Assembly (NCBI GenBank): GCA_946623295.1
Contig: CAMOQY010000025.1
Location: 1-12,257, forward strand
Direction of reading: 5' to 3'
DNA length: 12,257 bases
Source: an uncultured Lachnospiraceae bacterium
GTDB lineage: Bacteria > Bacillota > Clostridia > Lachnospirales > Lachnospiraceae
A model generated the notes under the pieces. That model had not been told where the DNA came from. It was given only the letters and a program-made list of their open reading frames with translations, and made no database searches. Of this stretch, positions 1 to 6,280 are shown in pieces. Position 1 is the stretch's first letter. The number at the start of each line of letters is the position of its first letter. The translations under genes and the position numbers were made by a program.

Positions 1-244
1 TGAAGACCGTCGCATTCGCGAGCTGATCTCCCGACTCGGAGATATTGCAGATCCCGACAAGAAAAACTCCATCTGTGGGCTGTACCTCGAGCTTGCCAGC
101 GGTATCATCCATACCGACGGCGATGGATATGCCCGGCATGGACGTCACGGCATCGCTGCCGGCTGCCTCTGTCGCCTCGGTCACCCTTGCGCCAAAGACG
201 CAGGACAAGGCCAGAAATAGAATTGTTATTATTTTATATTTCAT
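1..244 (-). CDS. N-terminal part of an exported protein of unknown function (runs off left edge)
   Basis: 81 codons are open from an ATG at 244 to the window edge, so the C-terminal part is missing. Residues 1-19 are a basic MKYK start and a hydrophobic run ending CVFGA, which reads as a signal peptide. Cleavage near FGA-RV by signal peptidase I fits better than lipidation, because the residue three before the Cys is Ala rather than the usual Leu/Val/Ile. The mature part begins Thr/Glu/Ala-rich, then MPGISIAVGMDDTAGKLEVQ and a stretch that may begin a beta-rich domain. Some clostridial SH3/NlpC-P60 wall hydrolases have a similar low-complexity start and a GISIA-like segment, but I see no decisive motif, so function is left open. 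A good sigma-A promoter lies 32 bp upstream; the ribosome-binding site is weak (AGG about 8 nt before ATG). Confidence 0.7.
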   Translation of the reverse strand, partial: MKYKIITILFLALSCVFGARVTEATEAAGSDAVTSMPGISIAVGMDDTAGKLEVQPTDGVFLVGICNISESGDQLANATVF

Positions 245-275
245 TGTCAGTGCCTAATTATTACAAATTTGTTAC

Positions 276-304
276 ATAATAGCACTGTTCACCGTTCATG
301 TCAA
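276..304 (-). promoter_or_regulatory. Sigma-A promoter of the left-edge exported protein
   Basis: On the minus strand there is a perfect -35 TTGACA (299-304), a 17-bp spacer and a -10 TATTAT (276-281, 5 of 6 matches). It sits 32 bp before the ATG at 244 and downstream of the EAL-gene stop at 347. The left-edge gene is therefore probably its own transcription unit. Confidence 0.8.
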
Positions 305-323
305 GATTTCAGAGGATGCGCGG

Positions 324-341
324 AAAAATGCGCCAAAGCGC
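324..341 (-). terminator. Weak candidate intrinsic terminator after the EAL gene
   Basis: Just after the stop at 347 the minus strand has GCGC-TTTG-GCGC followed by ATTTTT. The stem is only 4 bp, so termination may be partial. It is supported mainly by its position between a stop codon and the next promoter. Confidence 0.35.
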
Positions 342-346
342 GGTTT

Positions 347-2854
347 TCAGTCTCTGCCGCCGTCCTGCGCCTGCCTGCAGTCTCTGATCGTCATTATATA
401 TTCAACTCTGCTGCCTTTTTCCGCTACTTTATCTGTGTGGATCTCGATTTCCGCAGCGCCTTCTCCCGGCATTTCTATCTTTACCCTCTTGTAGGTTCCC
501 AGGGTCTCGCGGACAAGCAGCTCTGTGTATTCCTGATGGGAAAGTTCTCCCGTGCCTCCCGCGAGAAATCTGCAGAAATCGCCTTTGTTAAGACCTTCCT
601 CGAGCGCAGCCGCGGGGATCCCCATGGTCCTCTCCAGTCCGTGGATGACCACCTCGTATTTCAGCGAATCTCTGACGCAGCGAAGGAAGAGGACGGTATC
701 CGAAGCATATTCAGTCAGAAGGTGCATCCTGTTGCGAAGCTGCATGACCTCGGTCACGTCCAGCAGCATCACCTGCCAGCAGACCTGGCCGAAACGGTCT
801 GATAAAATGCTCTGCTCCGCGACGTATATATAATCGCCGCACTCCCGTCTGAGTCGGAAAGGCGCTATGCCCGCCGGTCCGCCGGCAGCTATTGCCGCAG
901 CCTGCTGCGCTACGCGCTGCAGATCATCGGGGTGGATGAGATTTGCGAATTTATTATCGAAAAAGGCCTCGATCTCCTTTGCGGAAAAACCGGTCAGCTT
1001 CTGGAAGTTTCTGCTGATGAAATAAAAGTCGTAGGGCGGCTCGAGCGCACAGCGCAGATACGCGCCCGGCAGCTCGGCGTTCACCACCTGCAGCTCCGTC
1101 ACGTCCTGCGCGGATACGTAGTAGCGCTTCCCCTGGGGAGTCTCATCGATATAAAAGATCTTGAGCGAGAGATAGACAAGCGCGCCGTTGGGACGATAGG
1201 CGCCGACTATCCCGCGCGAGCCGACAGCCCAGTGTTTTTCCGCCTCATCCAGGAGCACTGTCAGCTGATACGCATCAGACGGCGGCATAAAGCGCTGTAT
1301 TCTAAAGCGCCTTTCTTCATAGGCTTCGCCCCTCACGCCGACAAGCTCGTAGAACTGCTCGTTAAAGCGCACGATATCCACGTCGTCCCCATGTCTCAGA
1401 TAAAACGCCACCGGGCCGAGGATATTGTTGAGCATGGTATCGCTGTAGATATTCTGATCGAGGAATTCGCGGGTACGCAGCTCCTGATTTGCTTTAAACA
1501 TAAAGCCCTCGTCGTCAATTCTTGAGCTTCGCGAGATCAGCTTTTCAAACTCGTCCGTAGACATGGGGCTGTAGAAATAATACCCCTGCATATACCTGCA
1601 TCCGAGCTCGCTGAGGAACTGGACCTGGTTTTCATTTTCCACGCCCTCGACAACGATCGGAACGGAAAGGTTTTTGGTCATATTGACCATGGATTCGATG
1701 ATGCTTATGCCCTTTCGTTTTTCCTCCCGGTCATCCCTGATACGCAGAAACTGCGCGTCCAGCTTGATCACATCCACGTTCAGGCTGCGCAGCATATTGA
1801 GCGAGGAATACCCGCTGCCAAAGTCATCCATAAAGACCGTAAAACCCTTGCTCCTCAGCTGTCCGACCGCCTCGGGCACGGTGCTCTCATCTCCCGCGTA
1901 CGCGGACTCCGTTATCTCGATATGCACAAGAGCCGGAGTCAGAGAATACCTTTTAAGAAGTTCGTCAAAATAAACAGGGACGTCTATAGATCTGATATCT
2001 ATCTGGGAGACATTTACGGAGATCGGGACAGGCCTTAGTCCCGAGTCGATGCATCCGCGAAGCCACTTACAGGCGGACTCCCAGATAAACCTGTCGAGCT
2101 GCGTGATCAGCCCGTATTTTTCGAGTATCGGGACAAAGAATCCCGGCGATATCCACTCGCCGTCCGGTCTGTGCCATCTTGCAAGCACTTCAGCTCCCAC
2201 TATCTTTCGCGTAGAGGTGCGTACCTGGGGCTGAAGGAAAAATGAAATTTCGTTATTTGCTATCGCGTTACGGAAACGGTTAAGGAGCTCATACTCATGG
2301 AGATGCTTCATGTGCCGTTCGGCGTCATAAAGCCTGATGTTCCCCGCGCCGCCTTCCTGGGGCTCCGAAAGTGTCAGCGACGCCCTGTTGCAGTATTCCG
2401 CCGCGTCATTTGCGCTCCCGTCCACCGGAGCCACGCCAATGAGCACTGTAAAGCTGTCCACTTCGCTTGCGGCGGACACCAGTTTCTGCAGGCTGCAGCG
2501 AAGTTCGCCAAGCCGATTCATATCAAAAGGAAGCAGCGCGTAAATCGTCTCCTGTCCCGACTGCCCGGCAAATGAACCGCAGCTTTCGGCAGCATCAAGC
2601 ACAGCATCGAAGATACGGTCAAGCAGCGCATGACCGGATGTGATACCGTACCAGTCTGAAAATAGTCTGAAATGATCGATCGAGATCTCGGCGAAACACC
2701 ATTCTCCCCTCAGTGAATCGAGCGCCTCATCGGCAAGGGAAAAGAACCTGGGCCAGAGCATCGGGCCAGAGGTGCGGGCGGCAGTCGGACCGCCGTTTGA
2801 CATTCCGGAGTGCATATCTGCACTGCCGACGTACCAATCATCACTTTTTTTCAT
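347..2854 (-). CDS. Degenerate GGDEF - EAL - PAS protein, probable cyclic-di-GMP phosphodiesterase
   Basis: 835 residues with no membrane segment seen, so likely cytoplasmic. Residues 50-178 fold like a GGDEF domain (SIDHFRLFSDWYG is the usual iDiDhFK.iND.yG), but the signature is SGQET at 99-103, so cyclase activity is probably lost. Residues 185-440 are an EAL domain that keeps the expected catalytic set: E222 (as EVL), N281, E316, D343-D344 in MDDFGSGYSSL, K364, E403 in VEGVE and Q423 in QGYYFYSP. Hydrolysis of c-di-GMP to pGpG is therefore likely. After the EAL come about 390 residues with PAS-like units near 473-590, 595-705 (contains LTGFSAKEI and IHPDDL) and 712-825, the last being the weakest. 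Start ATG 2854 has GAGG about 8 nt upstream and a promoter at 2911-2939. The gene is monocistronic by context. The domain order, with sensors at the C-terminus, is the reverse of the common PAS-GGDEF-EAL layout. No ligand for the PAS units can be read from sequence. Confidence 0.9.
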   Translation of the reverse strand: MKKSDDWYVGSADMHSGMSNGGPTAARTSGPMLWPRFFSLADEALDSLRGEWCFAEISIDHFRLFSDWYGITSGHALLDRIFDAVLDAAESCGSFAGQSGQETIYALLPFDMNRLGELRCSLQKLVSAASEVDSFTVLIGVAPVDGSANDAAEYCNRASLTLSEPQEGGAGNIRLYDAERHMKHLHEYELLNRFRNAIANNEISFFLQPQVRTSTRKIVGAEVLARWHRPDGEWISPGFFVPILEKYGLITQLDRFIWESACKWLRGCIDSGLRPVPISVNVSQIDIRSIDVPVYFDELLKRYSLTPALVHIEITESAYAGDESTVPEAVGQLRSKGFTVFMDDFGSGYSSLNMLRSLNVDVIKLDAQFLRIRDDREEKRKGISIIESMVNMTKNLSVPIVVEGVENENQVQFLSELGCRYMQGYYFYSPMSTDEFEKLISRSSRIDDEGFMFKANQELRTREFLDQNIYSDTMLNNILGPVAFYLRHGDDVDIVRFNEQFYELVGVRGEAYEERRFRIQRFMPPSDAYQLTVLLDEAEKHWAVGSRGIVGAYRPNGALVYLSLKIFYIDETPQGKRYYVSAQDVTELQVVNAELPGAYLRCALEPPYDFYFISRNFQKLTGFSAKEIEAFFDNKFANLIHPDDLQRVAQQAAAIAAGGPAGIAPFRLRRECGDYIYVAEQSILSDRFGQVCWQVMLLDVTEVMQLRNRMHLLTEYASDTVLFLRCVRDSLKYEVVIHGLERTMGIPAAALEEGLNKGDFCRFLAGGTGELSHQEYTELLVRETLGTYKRVKIEMPGEGAAEIEIHTDKVAEKGSRVEYIMTIRDCRQAQDGGRD

Positions 2855-2910
2855 ATGTTGCCTCGTTCCCGTGAGCTACAAAAAAACTGTGACAAACCAG
2901 ATACGTTATG

Positions 2911-2939
2911 AATGTATCAGATATCATCGGGTACGTCAA
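2911..2939 (-). promoter_or_regulatory. Sigma-A-type promoter of the EAL gene
   Basis: Minus-strand TTGACG (2934-2939, 5 of 6) is followed by a 17-bp spacer and TACATT (2911-2916, 4 of 6). It lies 56 bp before the ATG at 2854, leaving a leader of roughly 50 nt, too short for a c-di-GMP riboswitch. The rest of 2855-3009 is AT-rich with no other signal that I can support. Confidence 0.6.
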
Positions 2940-3009
2940 CTGTTTAACAATAATACTGCATGGTATGTTACGGCTGAAATGATGAAATTATCAGATTGAT
3001 CATTTGAGC

Positions 3010-3083
3010 AGGGTGAAAGTCCCTCCAGGCGTAAAGAAAAGACGGTCGCAAGACCGTCTGATTAGTGCGGTTGGAGGGACTTG
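3010..3083 (-). repeat. 74-bp direct repeat, distal copy (tRNA-Leu 3' end + terminator + inverted T-arm)
   Basis: This copy matches 3124-3197 at 70 of 74 positions; mismatches are at 3028, 3031, 3061 and 3063. Read on the minus strand it has the last 16-17 nt of the tRNA-Leu T-arm and acceptor plus the discriminator base, then the 8-bp terminator hairpin, then GGAGGGACTTTCACCCT, an inverted near-copy of the T-arm. It has no 5' tRNA half, so it cannot make a tRNA. The copies start 114 bp apart. Confidence 0.9.
3033..3059 (-). terminator. Intrinsic terminator, duplicated copy
   Basis: The minus strand has AGACGGTC-TTGC-GACCGTCT, an 8-bp perfect stem with a 4-nt loop, followed by TTTCTTT. It is identical to the terminator at 3147-3173. 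It acts as a second barrier between the rpmF/tRNA unit and the EAL gene promoter. Confidence 0.8.
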
Positions 3084-3111
3084 CGACGCCGCGCACGCGC
3101 GGCTAGTCCCT
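3075..3111. repeat. Compound hairpin between the two 74-bp repeats
   Basis: Outer arms AGGGACT (3075-3081) and AGTCCCT (3105-3111) enclose GCCGCGC (3088-3094) and GCGCGGC (3097-3103), all perfectly complementary. Either strand could form a two-tier stem-loop. There is no T-run beside it, so it is not a standard terminator. The outer left arm lies inside the duplicated T-arm sequence. The nearby GGG-AAA-CCC (3113-3121) adds a small third hairpin. Confidence 0.7.
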
Positions 3112-3123
3112 TGGGAAACCCGT

Positions 3124-3197
3124 AGGGTGAAAGTCCCTCCACGCATAAAGAAAAGACGGTCGCAAGACCGTCTGGTAAGTGCGGTTGGAGGGACTTG
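3124..3197 (-). repeat. 74-bp direct repeat, proximal copy (includes the real tRNA-Leu 3' end)
   Basis: This is the copy attached to the intact tRNA: its right end (3180-3197) is the tRNA's own T-arm/acceptor 3' strand. The perfect inverted pair AAGTCCCTCCA (3131-3141) and TGGAGGGACTT (3186-3196) flanks the terminator. The same 11-bp pair flanks the other terminator at 3017-3027 and 3072-3082. Confidence 0.9.
3147..3173 (-). terminator. Intrinsic terminator of the rpmF - tRNA-Leu unit
   Basis: The minus strand has AGACGGTC-TTGC-GACCGTCT followed by TTTCTTT, starting 6 nt after the tRNA discriminator base. The GC-rich 8-bp perfect stem, tight loop and U-rich tail make this a strong Rho-independent terminator. 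Confidence 0.9.
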
Positions 3198-3263
3198 AAC
3201 CCTCACCCAAGTACATGGACATGAACCTGAATCATGCGCGTATGCCAATTCCGCCACAACCGC
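3180..3263 (-). tRNA. tRNA-Leu (anticodon CAG)
   Basis: The 84-nt sequence folds as a class II tRNA. Acceptor GCGGTTG pairs with CAACCGC and the discriminator is A. The D-stem is GCG/CGC, with AATTGGCATA in the loop region. Anticodon stem CATGA/TCATG holds loop TTCAGGT, giving anticodon CAG, which reads CUG. A long variable arm contains CCA...TGG, and the T-arm is GAGGG-TTCAAGT-CCCTC. CCA is not encoded and must be added after transcription. The gene starts 32 bp after the rpmF stop with no promoter seen between, so co-transcription with rpmF and processing by RNases is likely. Its 3' end is duplicated 114 bp downstream. Confidence 0.97.
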
Positions 3264-3295
3264 ATGCGGAAGTCAGACTCCCGTTAAAAAACCGA

Positions 3296-3478
3296 TCAGT
3301 CCTCCTGAGGAATGATCTCTCTCTTATTATATGCGCCGCAAGCCTTGCAGACTCTGTGAGGAACCATGAGTGCTCCGCACTTGCTGCACTTTACGAGAGT
3401 CGCATCGCTCATCTTCCAATTTGCTCTGCGGCTGTCCCTGCGGGCCTTTGAGGACTTATTTTTAGGACAAATAGACAT
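3296..3478 (-). CDS. rpmF: 50S ribosomal protein L32
   Basis: 60 residues starting MSICPKNKSSKARRDSRRAN, the standard bacterial L32 start, with a basic N-terminal half that binds 23S rRNA. Residues 31-47 form a zinc ribbon with Cys31, Cys34, Cys44 and Cys47 (CSKCG...CKACG), so this is the zinc-binding form and not the cysteine-free paralogue. ATG 3478 is chosen because GGAGG lies 8 nt upstream; the in-frame GTG at 3493 would place that ribosome-binding site inside the protein. The gene has its own strong promoter at 3534-3561 and is followed by tRNA-Leu. The usual upstream partner, a DUF177/YceD gene, is absent here; rlmB is upstream instead. Confidence 0.97.
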   Translation of the reverse strand: MSICPKNKSSKARRDSRRANWKMSDATLVKCSKCGALMVPHRVCKACGAYNKREIIPQED

Positions 3479-3533
3479 TTTTATCGCCTCCACAAACTAA
3501 ATACTGGCGCTTCTTTCGAAAACGTGCTTTATG

Positions 3534-3561
3534 ATTATACCATCATAACGGCTGTTGTCAA
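3534..3561 (-). promoter_or_regulatory. Consensus sigma-A promoter of rpmF - tRNA-Leu
   Basis: The minus strand has perfect TTGACA (3556-3561), a 16-bp spacer and perfect TATAAT (3534-3539). TGG directly before the -10 makes it an extended -10. The leader to the ATG at 3478 is roughly 50 nt. No terminator is visible between the rlmB stop (3587) and this promoter, so rlmB transcripts may read through into rpmF. Confidence 0.93.
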
Positions 3562-3586
3562 CAACTTTTTTCAGCGATCGGAGTCT

Positions 3587-4336
3587 TTACCCGCGCAGGC
3601 GCTGTCTGACGATCTCGTAGGCAAGCACGCCTGCCGCTACCGAAGCGTTCAGCGAATCTATATCACCCTTCATGGGTATAGACGCCGTCATATCGCACTG
3701 TTCGCGCACCAGGCGGCTGACACCGTCGCCCTCATTGCCGACCACCAGTCCCACGGGGCCTTTCAGATCGAGATCGTACATGACCTCTCCGTCCATATCG
3801 GCGCAGACAAACCACAGCCCCTCATTCTTGAGCTCCTTTATCGTCTGAACGAGATTAGTGACCTTGGCTACCGGGGTATAATTGAGAGCTCCGGCTGAGG
3901 CGCGCATCACCGTCGCGGTAAGCAGAGCGGAGCGGTGCTTTGGTATGATGACTCCGTGAGCTCCCGCAAGATTCGCCGTTCTGATGATCGCACCGAGATT
4001 ATGCGGATCCTCTATACCGTCGAGTATGAAGACAAAAGGCGCCTCGCCTGCCTCTTCTGCCTTGCGGAGAATATCGGAGACCTCAGAGTACTCAAAAGAA
4101 GCGGCGACGGCGATCACTCCCTGGTGCTTTCCCGTCTCGGAGATCGAATCCAGCCGTTCCTTTGTAACGAAGCTGATGATAGTATCGTGTTTTTTTGCCT
4201 CACGGACGATCGACCTCACAGGACCGTCCTGGCAGCCGTCAAGCACAAAAAGCTTGTCCACCGGTCTGCCGGCGCGGAACGCCTCCATGACCGCGTTGCG
4301 GCCCTCTATCCTGTTTTCACTGGTATTTACTTCCAT
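3587..4336 (-). CDS. rlmB: 23S rRNA (guanosine-2'-O)-methyltransferase RlmB, TrmH/SpoU family
   Basis: 249 residues. An N-terminal substrate-binding domain (about 9-80, IEGRNAVMEAFRAG) is followed by a SPOUT methyltransferase domain (about 100-245). The three SpoU motifs are present: N113-LGAIIRT-A with Arg119; VVGNEGDGV at 198-206; and SLNASVAAGVLAYE at 228-241. By family it transfers a methyl group from S-adenosylmethionine to the 2'-O of a guanosine equivalent to E. coli G2251 in the peptidyl-transferase P-loop; related members act on tRNA, so the exact target is inferred. ATG 4336 has AGGA about 7 nt upstream; ATG 4354 (6 residues longer) is the alternative. The start overlaps the mrnC stop by 10 bp, so translation is probably coupled. 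The order cysS-mrnC-rlmB is conserved in Firmicutes. Confidence 0.93.
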   Translation of the reverse strand: MEVNTSENRIEGRNAVMEAFRAGRPVDKLFVLDGCQDGPVRSIVREAKKHDTIISFVTKERLDSISETGKHQGVIAVAASFEYSEVSDILRKAEEAGEAPFVFILDGIEDPHNLGAIIRTANLAGAHGVIIPKHRSALLTATVMRASAGALNYTPVAKVTNLVQTIKELKNEGLWFVCADMDGEVMYDLDLKGPVGLVVGNEGDGVSRLVREQCDMTASIPMKGDIDSLNASVAAGVLAYEIVRQRLRG

Positions 4337-4749
4337 AGACCGGTCCTGTCCCATCCGAGCTTTACAAGCTCATAGATCCTCTCCGTTTTTTCCTGCAGAT
4401 AAAGCCATCCGACAAGCGCCTCAAAGCCTGTAGCAGCGCGGTAATCGGCCATGGACGCATGCTTTGCGGTGTGTGGCGGATTCGCGTTGCGCCCCCTGCG
4501 GTAGGCTGCTTCTTCTTCGGGAGAGAGCTCATCCATCAGCGCGCGTATCATCCCGGCCTGCGCGGCAGCCCGCGCGAGAGCCGTGCCGGCCCTGGTATGC
4601 TCCTTTGCGGAGCCCTCAGCGCGTTCCGAAAGACAGGTACGCAATACCAGCTCGTAAACGCAATCACCCAGATACGCCAGCGTGAGCGGGGAAAAATCCT
4701 CCGCCCGCCGGGGTTCTATATCAAAAGCTTTTGCGATCTCCAGAACCAT
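4327..4749 (-). CDS. mrnC: Mini-ribonuclease III (23S rRNA maturation nuclease)
   Basis: 140 residues forming a single RNase III catalytic domain with no double-stranded RNA-binding domain, the hallmark of MrnC. The key segments are LAYLGDCVYELVLR, with the catalytic Asp near residue 29, and ATGFEALVGWLYL, with the catalytic Glu near residue 110; HASMADYRAATG lies between them. The B. subtilis enzyme trims 23S rRNA precursor ends. ATG 4749 has GGAG 7 nt upstream; a TTG one codon earlier is less likely. It follows cysS by 28 bp and overlaps rlmB, so the two 23S-modifying enzymes are made from one transcript. Confidence 0.95.
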   Translation of the reverse strand: MVLEIAKAFDIEPRRAEDFSPLTLAYLGDCVYELVLRTCLSERAEGSAKEHTRAGTALARAAAQAGMIRALMDELSPEEEAAYRRGRNANPPHTAKHASMADYRAATGFEALVGWLYLQEKTERIYELVKLGWDRTGLWK

Positions 4750-4777
4750 CAAACTGCTCCAACCACCGAAAAGACGC

Positions 4778-6172
4778 CTATGCTCTCTTCCACTTTACTC
4801 CCTCGCGCGTATCCTCGAGGACTATGCCCATGGCCGTAAGCTTATCGCGGATCTCGTCAGCCTTAGCCCAGTTCTTTTCCTTGCGGGCAGCCTGCCTCTC
4901 CTCTATCAGAGCCTCGACCTCCGCGTCGAGCGAATCGTTTTTAACTTCCGTATTGACGCCGAGCACGCCGCACAGCGTCTCCAGAAGTTCCAGCATAGCG
5001 GCTGCCTCGTCTTTGCCGCAACCGCCTGCCAGACAGGTGTTGGCGTATTTTACGAGCTCGAACACTGCCGAGATCGCATCCGCGGTATTGAAATCGTCAT
5101 CCATGGCAGCTTCGAATTTCTCTCTGTAGCCGTCCAGCGCAGCCTTAAGCTCATCGGAGGCCGCGGGAGCCGCGTCTGCTGCTCTCTCTCGCAGGGCGAC
5201 GGCGCAGTTTACGATCCTCTCAAGTCCGCTCTTTGCGGCAGCCATCAGCTCATCGGAGAAATTGAGCGGGCTGCGGTAGTGGGCGCTGAGCATAAAGAAT
5301 CTGAGCACCTGCAGATCGTACCGCTTGCTTATATCCCTCACGGTAAAGAAATTGCCCAGGGACTTGCTCATCTTGCGGTTGTCTATATTCAGAAATGCGT
5401 TGTGCATCCAGTAATGCGCGAAAGGATGGCCGGAAGCGGCCTCGGACTGCGCGATCTCATTTTCGTGGTGCGGGAAGACCAGGTCCTCTCCGCCTCCGTG
5501 GATATCGATCGTCTCTCCCAGATACTTCTGGGACATGACAGAGCACTCGATATGCCAGCCGGGGCGTCCGTCACCCCAGGGTGAAGGCCAGAAAGGCTCG
5601 CCCTCTTTTTTCGGCTTCCAGAGCACGAAATCCATCGGATCGTCCTTATCCTCCTCGCCGGTCACGAGAAGCGTGCGGTTGCCTGAGCGCAGGTCGTCGA
5701 GGTTCTTTCCTGAGAGCTTGCCGTATCCGACAAACTTGCGGACACGGTAGTAGACCGTCCCGTTCACCTCATAGGCAAAGCCCTTGTCGATGAGCGTCTG
5801 GATCATGCGGATCATTCCGTCGATCTCCTCGGTGGCCTTGGGGTTTTTGGTGGCGGGCTTGATACCCATGCCCTCCATATCCTTTTTGCACTCCTCAATA
5901 TATCTCTCGGAGATCACAGAAGACTCGACGCCCTCGGCATTTGCGGCTTTGATGATCTTATCGTCCACGTCGGTGAAGTTTGAGACGTAATTCACCTCAT
6001 AGTTTTTGTACTCGAAATACCTGCGTACTGTATCAAAAAAAATCATGGGACGGGCATTGCCTATATGGATGAGGTTGTATACCGTGGGACCGCATACGTA
6101 CATGCGTACCTTGCCTTCCTCTATCGGTTTGAACTCCTCCTTGCGGCGGGTCAATGTATTAAAAATTCTCAT
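4778..6172 (-). CDS. cysS: Cysteine--tRNA ligase
   Basis: 464 residues, the usual full length for class Ia CysRS. It shows HIGN at 36-39 and KMSKS at 267-271, the two ATP-binding signatures. Cys27 (YVCGPTVYN), Cys210 (GWHIECSVM), His235 and Glu239 (PHHENE) match the known zinc site that selects cysteine. Residues 350-464 hold the helical and anticodon-binding parts, with the conserved NWAKADEIRDKL. It charges tRNA-Cys in the cytoplasm. AGGAGG lies 5 nt before ATG 6172. It lies between glyQS (108-bp structured gap, no T-box seen) and mrnC. Confidence 0.98.
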   Translation of the reverse strand: MRIFNTLTRRKEEFKPIEEGKVRMYVCGPTVYNLIHIGNARPMIFFDTVRRYFEYKNYEVNYVSNFTDVDDKIIKAANAEGVESSVISERYIEECKKDMEGMGIKPATKNPKATEEIDGMIRMIQTLIDKGFAYEVNGTVYYRVRKFVGYGKLSGKNLDDLRSGNRTLLVTGEEDKDDPMDFVLWKPKKEGEPFWPSPWGDGRPGWHIECSVMSQKYLGETIDIHGGGEDLVFPHHENEIAQSEAASGHPFAHYWMHNAFLNIDNRKMSKSLGNFFTVRDISKRYDLQVLRFFMLSAHYRSPLNFSDELMAAAKSGLERIVNCAVALRERAADAAPAASDELKAALDGYREKFEAAMDDDFNTADAISAVFELVKYANTCLAGGCGKDEAAAMLELLETLCGVLGVNTEVKNDSLDAEVEALIEERQAARKEKNWAKADEIRDKLTAMGIVLEDTREGVKWKRA

Positions 6173-6203
6173 AATATCCTCCTGAGTATCGTTTCTGCAT
6201 CAG

Positions 6204-6275
6204 AAAAAATCGGCTTCAGCCGCTGTCTTCTCGCGGAGCTTCCGGCGCTTTGGCAAGATCAGCAGTTAAAGCCGA
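6204..6275 (-). terminator. Structured terminator or attenuator between glyQS and cysS
   Basis: On the minus strand TCGGCTT (6269-6275), just past the glyQS stop, pairs perfectly with AAGCCGA (6210-6216), which is followed by TTTTTT (6204-6209). An inner GCTG/CAGC pair (6260-6263 with 6222-6225) and a GGA-AGC-TCC hairpin extend the fold. A shorter hairpin CGGC-TGAA-GCCG (6211-6222) ends at the same T-run and competes with the long one. It is a likely intrinsic terminator of glyQS. Because cysS follows with no clear promoter, it may only reduce readthrough. Confidence 0.6.
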
Positions 6276-6280
6276 AAAGA

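Noticed and set aside
2855..2910. Cyclic-di-GMP riboswitch upstream of the EAL gene
   Set aside because: The leader after the promoter is only about 50 nt and shows no conserved riboswitch core.
3010..3140. GGGTGAAAGTCCC-like strings on the plus strand, which recall group II intron domain I
   Set aside because: Only a short hairpin matches; there is no domain V, no reverse transcriptase and no intron-sized sequence. The T-arm inversion explains it better.
3010..3197. CRISPR-like array
   Set aside because: Only two repeat units, each containing tRNA and terminator sequence, with one 40-bp spacer and no cas gene.
3004..3198. 64-residue plus-strand reading frame with repeated KKRRSQDRL
   Set aside because: The repetition reflects the 74-bp direct repeat and the terminator stems; no ribosome-binding site and it overlaps the tRNA 3' end.
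3000..3257. 85-residue minus-strand reading frame starting MAELAYAHDSG
   Set aside because: It is a translation through the tRNA-Leu gene and the repeats, a common false protein; the repeated peptide pieces come from the DNA repeat.
6173..6280. T-box leader upstream of cysS or glyQS
   Set aside because: No GGTGGNACCGCG-type motif and the gaps (108 and 70 bp) are too short for a T-box.
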